The notes beneath the pieces were generated by a model that was not told the DNA's origin, did not search any database, and was given only the letters and a program-made list of their open reading frames with translations. A program made the translations under genes and the position numbers. A stretch of DNA of 64,000 nucleotides from M55B112 sp964539395 (lineage in GTDB: Bacteria > Bacteroidota > Bacteroidia > Bacteroidales > GCA-2748055). This document shows positions 1-7,478 of this stretch, piece by piece (position 1 is the first letter of the stretch; the number at the start of each line of letters is the position of its first letter). Location of the stretch: contig CAZIIU010000011.1 of the NCBI GenBank assembly GCA_964539395.1, positions 1 through 64,000 on the forward strand, written 5' to 3'.

Positions 1-100
1 TTAATCAATCAACTCTTAAATTCTAATTTTACAGAAACAAAGTTACGCAGCGATTTCTTGTCTGGATATACAAAAAAGGAAACTTTGCATAGCTTCTCTA

Positions 101-119
101 CCAGCAGATTTTCTGCTGG
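101..119. other. short perfect hairpin
   Basis: An 8-bp perfect inverted repeat (CCAGCAGA / TCTGCTGG) with a 3-nt loop lies about 40 bases downstream of the minus-strand gene at 158-529. Neither strand has a T-run after it, so it is not a classical terminator. It may still protect a 3' end. Confidence 0.35.
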
Positions 120-157
120 AACAATGCTATGATAACCAATTATTGATTTGAATGTTG

Positions 158-529
158 TTAAGCCTGTGGCTGGTTGTCACTTGAAACGATGAAGGATGAC
201 CGGGGGGGATCACTGCCCAATCGACGCATTTTTATGTTAAGTTTGGTAGCTTTGCCCTCCCTGACAATCACTCTGTTAAGCTTCATTTCCTCATAAGAGA
301 CGTAGGAAATACTTAGCTCGTTTACACCCTGGGTTGGAGCAGGAATAGAAAAGCATCCATCAAAATCGGTAATAACTTCAGCGCCACTTGAGGGATGTTT
401 AATGGTTGCACCTGTAAGAGGTTCACCGGATAGCTGGTCAATTACAGTCCCAGTAATGACCATCTCCTGGGAAAACATGCTAAAGGAGATGAAAAGCAAA
501 ATGAGAGAACCGAACAGCTTTTTAATCAT
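158..529 (-). CDS. small secreted carboxypeptidase-regulatory-like domain protein
   Basis: A protein of about 123 residues. A hydrophobic signal peptide (residues 1-20, ending near SFSMFSQ) is followed by one beta-sandwich module of the CarboxypepD_reg-like family: VITGTVIDQLSGEPLTGATI, then a DFDGCFSI turn and a SYVSYEE strand. In Bacteroidota this module usually forms the N-terminus of SusC/TonB-dependent receptors. Here it stands alone and the protein ends soon after in a polar tail, so it is probably a periplasmic or surface protein of unknown role. I chose the second ATG (529) because the signal peptide begins there with MIKKLF; an upstream ATG at 559 would add 10 polar residues. It is divergent from the CDGSH gene. 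Confidence 0.7.
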   Translation of the reverse strand: MIKKLFGSLILLFISFSMFSQEMVITGTVIDQLSGEPLTGATIKHPSSGAEVITDFDGCFSIPAPTQGVNELSISYVSYEEMKLNRVIVREGKATKLNIKMRRLGSDPPRSSFIVSSDNQPQA

Positions 530-807
530 TGTATTATGTTGTATGTTTACCCTGGCCAAAGTAAATACCGCAAGCTTATATTAACGTTACTCAAATGTTA
601 GACAATCCTTAATTTTTACCTGTAAAGTTAATTAATCGTTAAGTTACAGGTGCTTGCAAAAATAGTGTTCAACTCATTTGAAGAATTCACATGGATTGGC
701 ATTAAGACCTGCATAATTGCTGCGACATATTGTTGTAAACAAAGAATTTAATAGCTTGAACATTCATTATCGAAAGTTGTTTTAATAACCTGAAGAAACT
801 TGAATAA

Positions 808-1305
808 ATGGACGATCCAAGAAACAGACAATATACCAATGGTGAGATTACCGTTTTCTGGAAACCTTCAAAATGTATCCATGCAACAACCTGTTTCCGT
901 GAACTTCTCGAAGTATTCAATCCCGGAAAACGTCCATGGGTGAACATGCAGGGAGCCCCTACAAGGAAAATAATTGAGGTTGTAAATAAGTGTCCCACAC
1001 AGGCACTTGCCTGGAAGTACAACAAGGACATGGACCAGGAGTCGCTGGCATCGAACACCACCGGATCTGAAGAGGCCACTCCTGAGACATTGGCCAAAAG
1101 CGGAGAGGCAAATAAAACTGCAAGTATAAATGTAATGAAGGATGGACCGATTGTTGTTGAGGGTTCTTTCGAAGTAACAGGCGCAGATGGAATTAAGTTG
1201 AAAACAATGCAAATGACCTCATTCTGCCGATGCGGCGGATCAAAAAGCATGCCCTACTGTGATGGGACTCATCGAAAAATTGGGTTTACAGATACAGACA
1301 GCTAA
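808..1305 (+). CDS. [4Fe-4S] mono-cluster / CDGSH iron-sulfur fusion protein
   Basis: 165 residues with two metal-binding modules. Residues 15-70 match the divergent mono-cluster ferredoxin family (Fer4_19): Cys23, Cys29, the RPW segment and a CPTQAL motif near residue 60. Residues 110-160 form a CDGSH zinc-finger-like domain with the full C-x-C...C-D-G-x-H set (Cys140, Cys142, Cys151, His155), which binds a [2Fe-2S] cluster through three Cys and one His. A Thr/Ser/Glu-rich linker joins them. CDGSH proteins are redox or Fe-S transfer proteins; the substrate cannot be read from sequence. The stop codon overlaps the start of the next gene by one base (TAATG), so the two are translationally coupled. 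Confidence 0.85.
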   Translation: MDDPRNRQYTNGEITVFWKPSKCIHATTCFRELLEVFNPGKRPWVNMQGAPTRKIIEVVNKCPTQALAWKYNKDMDQESLASNTTGSEEATPETLAKSGEANKTASINVMKDGPIVVEGSFEVTGADGIKLKTMQMTSFCRCGGSKSMPYCDGTHRKIGFTDTDS

Positions 1306-1496
1306 TGGAAAAGAATATTGCCCAGTTTAAAGTCATAAAGAATGGACCATTACAGGTATCCGGAAACTTTACATTGTCAGATTCAGAAGGAAAATTAATC
1401 ACAAGACAGGGACCGCTTTTCCTATGCAGGTGTGGAAAGAGCTCTGATAAACCCTTCTGTGACGGCTCGCATAAAAAGCAGGGGGTTAACCTTTAA
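1305..1496 (+). CDS. small CDGSH iron-sulfur protein
   Basis: A 63-residue protein that is essentially one CDGSH domain. Ligands Cys41, Cys43, Cys52 and His56 are all present (CRCGKSSDKPFCDGSH). Its N-terminal strand (VIKNGPLQVSGNFTL) resembles the second domain of the preceding gene, suggesting duplication and divergence. It starts in the last base of the upstream stop codon. Family knowledge says such small proteins dimerise or pseudo-dimerise around two [2Fe-2S] clusters; the paired genes here may act as partners. Confidence 0.85.
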   Translation: MEKNIAQFKVIKNGPLQVSGNFTLSDSEGKLITRQGPLFLCRCGKSSDKPFCDGSHKKQGVNL

Positions 1497-1517
1497 TCGA
1501 TTCCTCTGTTAAAACCA

Positions 1518-1525
1518 TATCTTTG
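1518..1525 (+). promoter_or_regulatory. candidate -7 promoter element of arginine deiminase
   Basis: TATCTTTG matches the Bacteroidota -7 consensus TAnnTTTG exactly and lies 27 bases before the arcA start. No clear TTG is seen at the -33 spacing. Confidence 0.45.
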
Positions 1526-1552
1526 CATACTCAGTAAACAATATAAACGGGT

Positions 1553-2800
1553 ATGTCAAAAATCAGCATTTTCTCGGAAACAGATTATATTCAAGGGGTC
1601 ATACTTCATCCTCCCGGACCGGAAGTTGAGAATATGACGCCACAGAATGCAGAAAGAGCATTATACAGCGATATTCTTAATCTCGGTGTTGCAAGAAGGG
1701 AATATAACCAGCTCGAATGTGCACTCCAGCAAATGACAGCGACGTACAGGGTTGGTGATCTTTTAAGAGATATCCTTCAATCAAATGAGGTAAAGGATAA
1801 GATCATTAAAAAAATCTGTTACACTGAAAAGCGACCCGAACTGCTGGATTACCTGATGGAAAAGGAACCTCGTGAGTTAAGCAGGTTACTTATTCAGGGG
1901 GTTCCCCTGAAAAGGGATACGCTTACAAGCTTCCTCAGCAACGAGAACTATGCGCTCACTCCGTTACACAACTTCTTCTTTACAAGGGACTCTGCCATTG
2001 CATTGTTCGATAAAGTACTGATAGCAAAAATGGCCAGCGAAATTAGGGAAAGGGAAGCGTTGATCATGGAAGCAATTTTCAATTTCCATCCTAAATTAAG
2101 ATCGCAAACGATTGTACCTGAATCCCAAGACATTTCAGGCAACCGGATCACCATTGAAGGAGGTGACTTAATTGTTGCCAGAGAGGATATCATTCTGATT
2201 GGAATAGGATCAAGAACGACAACACAAGGTGTCGATTTTATCATCAACCATCTCAGACAGGAGAAAAGACCAATTCATATCATCGTTCAACAACTACCAG
2301 ACAAGCCGGAGTCCTTTATTCACCTGGATATGGTGTTTACACTCCTCGACCATGATGTATGTATGATTTATGAGCCGCTGATATTGCGCCCAAACAGATA
2401 TGAAACGGTCTATGTGGAACTTGATAACGGAAAAGTAAAATCCATAGGTACGGTAGAACATATTCCGGCGATCCTTTCGAGGCTTGGAATGGATCTGAAG
2501 TTAACATTTTGCGGGGGGAAGAGCGATCCTGGAGTTCAGGAGAGGGAGCAATGGCACAGCGGTGCTAATTTCTTTGCCACAGGTCCGGGAAAAGTGATCG
2601 GATATAACAGGAATATCAACACACTTGATAACCTGGATCAAAATGGATTTGAAATACTTAGGGTCCAGGATATGCTCAGTGGAAAAATCAACCTGGATGA
2701 TTATAATAAATATGTACTTACAATTGACGGGAGTGAATTATCAAGGGGAGGTGGAGGTGCCAGATGCATGACCATGCCATTCCGTCGAAGCAGCGGCTGA
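1553..2800 (+). CDS. arcA: arginine deiminase
   Basis: 415 residues, the usual length for bacterial arginine deiminase, which hydrolyses L-arginine to citrulline and ammonia (first step of the ADI pathway, cytosolic). Guanidino-modifying-enzyme motifs are intact: FFTRDS near residue 142, EGGDLIV near 202, the IHLDMVFTLLD segment with the catalytic His near 262, and the C-terminal RGGGGARCMTMP loop with the nucleophilic Cys405. The next steps (ornithine carbamoyltransferase, carbamate kinase, antiporter) are not adjacent, so either the pathway is dispersed or the enzyme serves citrulline or ammonia production alone. It follows the two CDGSH genes by 56 bases and has its own -7 element. Confidence 0.93.
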   Translation: MSKISIFSETDYIQGVILHPPGPEVENMTPQNAERALYSDILNLGVARREYNQLECALQQMTATYRVGDLLRDILQSNEVKDKIIKKICYTEKRPELLDYLMEKEPRELSRLLIQGVPLKRDTLTSFLSNENYALTPLHNFFFTRDSAIALFDKVLIAKMASEIREREALIMEAIFNFHPKLRSQTIVPESQDISGNRITIEGGDLIVAREDIILIGIGSRTTTQGVDFIINHLRQEKRPIHIIVQQLPDKPESFIHLDMVFTLLDHDVCMIYEPLILRPNRYETVYVELDNGKVKSIGTVEHIPAILSRLGMDLKLTFCGGKSDPGVQEREQWHSGANFFATGPGKVIGYNRNINTLDNLDQNGFEILRVQDMLSGKINLDDYNKYVLTIDGSELSRGGGGARCMTMPFRRSSG

Positions 2801-3179
2801 ACTCGCTGACTATGATGATCACCCTACTTATCAGGCTCCTTCAGGCAGCCGGATCAAAGCAATAAGACTTCCCTAAAACAGGCGATATGCTCTTCGATAC
2901 AGCTTAGATATCTGTTTGTTTATCAATCAGTTATTTGTCAACTACTTCTTATAACTCTTCATAGCTATAAAATAACGATTGATGGAGAGAATTGCTCATT
3001 AAGGAAACAGGGAATCTCTACATGTAATATGTAATTCTTTCAGAACAAAACCCCACATCTGCGATATTTGGTTGTTAACCGCCATTAATCAGAGAGAAAA
3101 ATAATCGCATAGAACTGTATACATGTCATTTCGCTTTGAAACGCTCATTTAGAATTTGTAACCTATTATACAAGGAGTT
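2801..3179. other. intergenic region with no gene seen
   Basis: About 380 bases between arcA and the DUF2851 gene. I see no credible ORF, tRNA or U-tailed hairpin. An AAGGAG Shine-Dalgarno-like sequence directly precedes the ATG at 3180, which is unusual for this phylum, where strong SD sites are rare. Confidence 0.5.
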
Positions 3180-4496
3180 ATGATAAAAATCAATGAGGAG
3201 TTTCTCCAGTTTTTATGGAAAAACCATCATCTCACCGGAATCACGGTCTACTCCCCTGAGAAATCTGAAATCAGGGTGGTTGAACCCGGCATACAAAATC
3301 TGGACGCTGGTCCGGATTTCTTCAATGCGAAGGTGGTGATCGACGGAACTACCTGGGCTGGAAATGTTGAACTGCACATCAACGCATCCGACTGGATCAA
3401 ACATGGTCATTCATCTGACAAGACTTACGATTCAGTTATATTACATGTGGTGTGCTTTAACGATTGTGAGATCAGGCGTATGAACGGAGAACTAATTCCT
3501 GTTGCAATGCTAAGATTCCCGGCCCTTATGTGGAAAAAATTCAATGAGTTGATGCATAATGGAAAATGGATTGCCTGTCAGGATTATCTTCATAATAACA
3601 GCCGTTTACACATTGCTCAGTGGACATCCTCCCTGATGGTAGAAAAATTAATGCAAAAGTCTGAATTTATCAGAAAGAATATGGAGGGGCTGCATGGGCA
3701 CTGGGACGCTGTATTTACAAGGATCCTTTTTCGCACCTTCGGACTACCGGTGAATACAATTCCATTTGAAATGCTTTCCCTCCTTGTACCCTACTCACTC
3801 CTCCTGAGAAATAAAAACAATTTGTTTGTCCTGGAGTCAATACTATTCGGTCAGGCAGGAATGCTTTCTGTAGCATTGCCTCAGGATAAATATTCTGAAA
3901 GTCTGAAACAGGAATTTTCCAGGTTTTCCGGAAAACTTGAAGCGACCAAAGTTCCCGGACACATCTGGAAGTATATGCGAATGCGACCTTCCTCCTTTCC
4001 ATCACTTCGAATCGCCCAACTGGCAGCACTCATACACCTGCGTCATCCGTTCCATCAACTCATAAAGCAGTTACCGGATATCGATGTATTACACAAAATG
4101 TTCAGAGTAAGGGCAGGCGATTACTGGATCAACCATTATCAATTTGGAAAACAATCAAATAGCAGGATGAAATACCTTGGTCCGGACTTTATCCAAACAC
4201 TAATCATCAATTGCATAGTACCATATACGTTCTATCATGGAAAAGAGACAAACAGGCAAAAATATTGCGACTACGCCATATACCTGCTTGAAAAGCTGGC
4301 TCCAGAAAAAAACCTGATCATAAAAAAATGGAGCGCCAACGGAATCAAATGTGCTAATGCATTCGAAAGCCAGGCACTTTTATACCTCTATAATCACCTC
4401 TGCAAACACAAGCGTTGCCTTGATTGTCAATTCGGTAATAATATGTTAGTTGATGGTGGAACAATTTCGTCTGAACCCATTATCAGAGAGGATTGA
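3180..4496 (+). CDS. DUF2851 family protein
   Basis: 438 residues, full length for the DUF2851 family, common in Bacteroidota and of unknown biochemical function. Diagnostic features are the N-terminal EEFLQFLWKNHHL start, the conserved block WAGNVELHINASDW followed by a His-rich stretch and SVILHVV (residues about 59-92), and a C-terminal CKHKRCLDCQFG cysteine cluster that looks metal-binding. No signal peptide or membrane segment, so cytoplasmic. It stands alone between arcA and rpsO. I do not assign a function. Confidence 0.85.
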   Translation: MIKINEEFLQFLWKNHHLTGITVYSPEKSEIRVVEPGIQNLDAGPDFFNAKVVIDGTTWAGNVELHINASDWIKHGHSSDKTYDSVILHVVCFNDCEIRRMNGELIPVAMLRFPALMWKKFNELMHNGKWIACQDYLHNNSRLHIAQWTSSLMVEKLMQKSEFIRKNMEGLHGHWDAVFTRILFRTFGLPVNTIPFEMLSLLVPYSLLLRNKNNLFVLESILFGQAGMLSVALPQDKYSESLKQEFSRFSGKLEATKVPGHIWKYMRMRPSSFPSLRIAQLAALIHLRHPFHQLIKQLPDIDVLHKMFRVRAGDYWINHYQFGKQSNSRMKYLGPDFIQTLIINCIVPYTFYHGKETNRQKYCDYAIYLLEKLAPEKNLIIKKWSANGIKCANAFESQALLYLYNHLCKHKRCLDCQFGNNMLVDGGTISSEPIIRED

Positions 4497-4608
4497 TTTT
4501 TAGCGATATTTTCTGAAGTCCCCGGACCAGCAGCATGACAATAGATAATGTACAATCAAAAATGGACAAAACAGCTGGAAATCAGTAGCAACAAATTTAT
4601 AATGAGTG

Positions 4609-4638
4609 TTGATATATTCAAAAAAATAAATACCTTTG
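4609..4638 (+). promoter_or_regulatory. promoter of rpsO (-33/-7 Bacteroidota type)
   Basis: TTG at 4609-4611 is followed after 19 bases by TACCTTTG (4631-4638), matching the TTTG/TAnnTTTG architecture of the primary Bacteroidota sigma factor. The rpsO start is 38 bases downstream of the -7 element. Confidence 0.7.
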
Positions 4639-4676
4639 CAACTCTAAAATTAAATGGATTTAAAGGATAAAGTAGA

Positions 4677-4946
4677 ATGTATTTAACGGCTGAAAAGAAA
4701 CAGGAAATTTTCAAGAAGTACGGCAAAGAAGAGACCAATACTGGTTCTGCAGAGGGTCAGATTGCTCTTTTTACCTACAGAATCAATCACCTCACTGAAC
4801 ACCTTAAGATCAATAAGAAGGATCACAGCACACAACGTGCACTACTTCGTCTTGTTGGAAAACGCAGAAGCTTGCTTGATTATCTAAAGGAGAAGGATAT
4901 AGTGCGATACAGGGCTGTTATCAAAGACCTAAAAATAAGAAAATAG
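4677..4946 (+). CDS. rpsO: 30S ribosomal protein S15
   Basis: 89 residues, the standard S15 length. The protein binds 16S rRNA and helps assemble the platform of the small subunit. Signature segments are visible: the EIFKKYGKEETNTGSAEGQIA start, the central IDHL-type motif (here INHLTEHLKINKKDH), and the LVGKRRSLLDYLKEKD core helix. It is followed by a good terminator and then pnp, the classical rpsO-pnp neighbourhood. Confidence 0.98.
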   Translation: MYLTAEKKQEIFKKYGKEETNTGSAEGQIALFTYRINHLTEHLKINKKDHSTQRALLRLVGKRRSLLDYLKEKDIVRYRAVIKDLKIRK

Positions 4947-4968
4947 GATTGTTTATTAGTCAGGGAAG

Positions 4969-4996
4969 GGCAATTTAATAATTGCCTTTCTTTTTT
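4969..4996 (+). terminator. rho-independent terminator after rpsO
   Basis: A 7-bp stem GGCAATT / AATTGCC with a TAAT loop is followed by a T-rich run. It separates rpsO from pnp and may allow partial readthrough. Confidence 0.75.
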
Positions 4997-5023
4997 ATAT
5001 ATATATATTATTAGAAAACTATT

Positions 5024-7261
5024 ATGTCGAAACCAACACCAATTATAAGGACCATCGACTTAGGAGATGGCAGGGAAATTAAGATCGAAACCGGTAAGCT
5101 GGCGAAGCAGGCTGATGGATCGGTTATTGTAAGTATGGGAAGTACAATGCTACTTGCAACAGTTGTTGCTGCAGAAGAGGCCAGGGAAGATGTGGATTTT
5201 ATGCCTCTTTCAGTTGAATACAGAGAAAACTATTCAGCTTATGGACGTTTTCCCGGTGGGTTCCTAAAAAGAGAAGCCAGACCAAGCGATCATGAGATCC
5301 TTACTTCACGCCTGATAGACAGGGCACTTCGTCCACTCTTTCCGGAAGATTTTCATGCTGAAACCTTTGTCAACGTCTCATTGATCTCTGCGAACGGGGA
5401 GACTATGCCTGATGCACTTGCGGGATTAGCTGCTTCGGCAGCACTAGCAGTTTCTGATATCCCGTTTCGTGGTCCAATAGCCGAAGCAAGGGTAGCCCGT
5501 ATCGATGGAGAATTCATAGTTAATCCGACCTTTTCTGAGTTAAAATCTGCCGATATTGATATTATGGTGGGTGCAACATACGACAATATCCTTATGATCG
5601 AAGGTGAAATGGCTGAGGTCTCAGAAGAAGAGATGCTGGAAGCAATTAAATTGGCTCATGAAGTGATCAGGCCCATGTGTGCCGCTCAAAAAGAGCTCGA
5701 AAAAGAGTGTGGAGCTACAAAAAAAAGGGAATACTCACATGAAGTGCACGATGAAGAGCTTAAGGAGTTGGTATGGAAGGAGTTGAGGTCTGATTGCGAA
5801 AAGGTGGCAGCATCGGCTGATAATGATAAGCATGCTCGAAGTGCGGCATTTGCCAAAGTCAAGGATGATTTCATCGAAAAACTCGTTGCAGAAAAAGGCG
5901 AAGAAGAAGTCAACCAGAGATTGATCGACAAATACTATCATGACCTTGAGAAGGATGTGGTAAGAAACCAGATTCTGGATAAAGGTGTTCGGTTGGATGG
6001 AAGAAAAACCGATGAGATCAGGGATATCTGGTGTGAGGTTGATTACCTTCCCGGAGCACACGGTTCAGCTGTTTTTACCCGAGGTGAAACACAATCACTT
6101 ACTACCGTTACTCTTGGAACCAAGTTGGATCAGAAGATGATAGATGAGGTACTCACCAAGGGCACTGAAAGATTTACTCTTCACTACAATTTTCCCCCTT
6201 TCTCAACAGGTGATGCCCGACCAAACCGCTTTACCAGTCGACGAGAGATTGGTCATGGTAATCTGGCTTTCAGGGCATTAAAAAGAGTTATCCCCAAAGA
6301 AGAGGACTTACCATATGCTTTAAGAATAGTATCCGATATCCTTGAATCAAATGGTTCCTCATCAATGGCAACTGTCTGCGCAGGAACACTTGCCCTGATG
6401 GATGCAGGGATCCAGATCAGTAAGCCGGTTTCAGGGATTGCAATGGGTCTGATTACAGACCCGGAAACTAAGCAGGTTGCAGTTCTTTCAGATATTCTGG
6501 GTGATGAAGACCATCTTGGAGATATGGATTTCAAGGTAACTGGTACCAAAGATGGAATTACCGCCACTCAGATGGATATTAAAGTAGAAGGTTTGTCATA
6601 TGAAGTACTTTCACAGGCCCTCGAACAAGCTAAAAAGGGAAGACTACACATCCTTAATATCATGAGCGAAACCCTGGCAGAACCAAATCCGGATTTTAAA
6701 CCTCATGCACCAAGAATTGAAAGGCTGGAAATAGATAAGGAGTTTATTGGTGCCATTATTGGTCCGGGAGGCAAAGTAATACAGGAGATACAGGCAACAA
6801 CAGGAACTACCATTACAATTGAGGAGATAGACAGCAAAGGAATTGTTGATGTCTTTGCAGCCAATAAGGATTCCATTGACGCGGCAATGGCACATATTAA
6901 AGGAATCATTGCAGTTCCGGAAGTTGATACAGTTTACAGCGGTGTGGTTAAAAGCATTCAGCCCTATGGAGCATTTGTGGAGATCTTGCCGGGAAAAGAC
7001 GGCTTGCTTCATATTTCCGAAATAGAATGGCGACGCCTCGAAAAAGTTGAAGAGGTATTGAAAGAGGGTGATAAAATCCAGGTTAAACTGATCGGTATTG
7101 AACCAGGATCCGGAAAGCTAAAGCTTTCAAGAAGGGTGCTACTTCCAAAACCAGAAGGCTATGTTGAACCGGAGAGGCGCCCAACGGGAAATCACAGGGA
7201 TGGAAGAGACAGAAGAGATAACCGCGACAGAAGAGATAACCGAGACCGCAGAAGGGATTAG
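5024..7261 (+). CDS. pnp: polyribonucleotide nucleotidyltransferase (PNPase)
   Basis: 745 residues with the complete PNPase architecture: two RNase PH-like domains (about 10-225 and 325-560), the helical linker, a KH domain with the GPGG loop (IIGPGGKVIQEI) and an S1 domain (GVVKSIQPYGAFVEI). The phosphorolytic site is intact, including the SRREIGHGNLAFRAL helix and acidic DILGDEDHLGDMDF segment. The enzyme degrades RNA 3'-5' using phosphate. The C-terminus ends in an Arg/Asp-rich repetitive tail (three RDNRDRR-like units) beyond the S1 domain, probably disordered and RNA- or partner-binding. Confidence 0.98.
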   Translation: MSKPTPIIRTIDLGDGREIKIETGKLAKQADGSVIVSMGSTMLLATVVAAEEAREDVDFMPLSVEYRENYSAYGRFPGGFLKREARPSDHEILTSRLIDRALRPLFPEDFHAETFVNVSLISANGETMPDALAGLAASAALAVSDIPFRGPIAEARVARIDGEFIVNPTFSELKSADIDIMVGATYDNILMIEGEMAEVSEEEMLEAIKLAHEVIRPMCAAQKELEKECGATKKREYSHEVHDEELKELVWKELRSDCEKVAASADNDKHARSAAFAKVKDDFIEKLVAEKGEEEVNQRLIDKYYHDLEKDVVRNQILDKGVRLDGRKTDEIRDIWCEVDYLPGAHGSAVFTRGETQSLTTVTLGTKLDQKMIDEVLTKGTERFTLHYNFPPFSTGDARPNRFTSRREIGHGNLAFRALKRVIPKEEDLPYALRIVSDILESNGSSSMATVCAGTLALMDAGIQISKPVSGIAMGLITDPETKQVAVLSDILGDEDHLGDMDFKVTGTKDGITATQMDIKVEGLSYEVLSQALEQAKKGRLHILNIMSETLAEPNPDFKPHAPRIERLEIDKEFIGAIIGPGGKVIQEIQATTGTTITIEEIDSKGIVDVFAANKDSIDAAMAHIKGIIAVPEVDTVYSGVVKSIQPYGAFVEILPGKDGLLHISEIEWRRLEKVEEVLKEGDKIQVKLIGIEPGSGKLKLSRRVLLPKPEGYVEPERRPTGNHRDGRDRRDNRDRRDNRDRRRD

Positions 7262-7278
7262 GATTCTGATCGATACGT

Positions 7279-7314
7279 AAAGCCGCTCTACCGAAATGTA
7301 TTGCGGTTTTTTTT
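7279..7314 (+). terminator. rho-independent terminator after pnp
   Basis: AAGCCGC pairs with GCGGTTT (one G-U pair) across a 16-nt loop and runs into eight Ts. Confidence 0.7.
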
Positions 7315-7361
7315 ATGTCTGTTTGGTAATCATATTAAAAGTTATTAAGCATAAAAACATC

Positions 7362-7393
7362 TTTGTTCTTTCACTTCCAAATAAATATCTTTA
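7362..7393 (+). promoter_or_regulatory. candidate promoter of the prolyl-oligopeptidase gene
   Basis: TTTG at 7362-7365, a 20-base spacer, then TATCTTTA at 7386-7393, one mismatch from TAnnTTTG. It lies about 85 bases before the start codon. Confidence 0.5.
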
Positions 7394-7478
7394 CGCATTA
7401 ACCAACCTATGATCGAAGTACGGTTCTCTCTTAAACAATAGTTAAAGGAATACATCTACCTGCCAAATCCAAATTACA

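Noticed and set aside
702..1250. 182-codon minus-strand ORF opposite the CDGSH fusion gene
   Set aside because: The plus strand encodes complete metal-binding motifs of two known families; the minus frame is a shadow.
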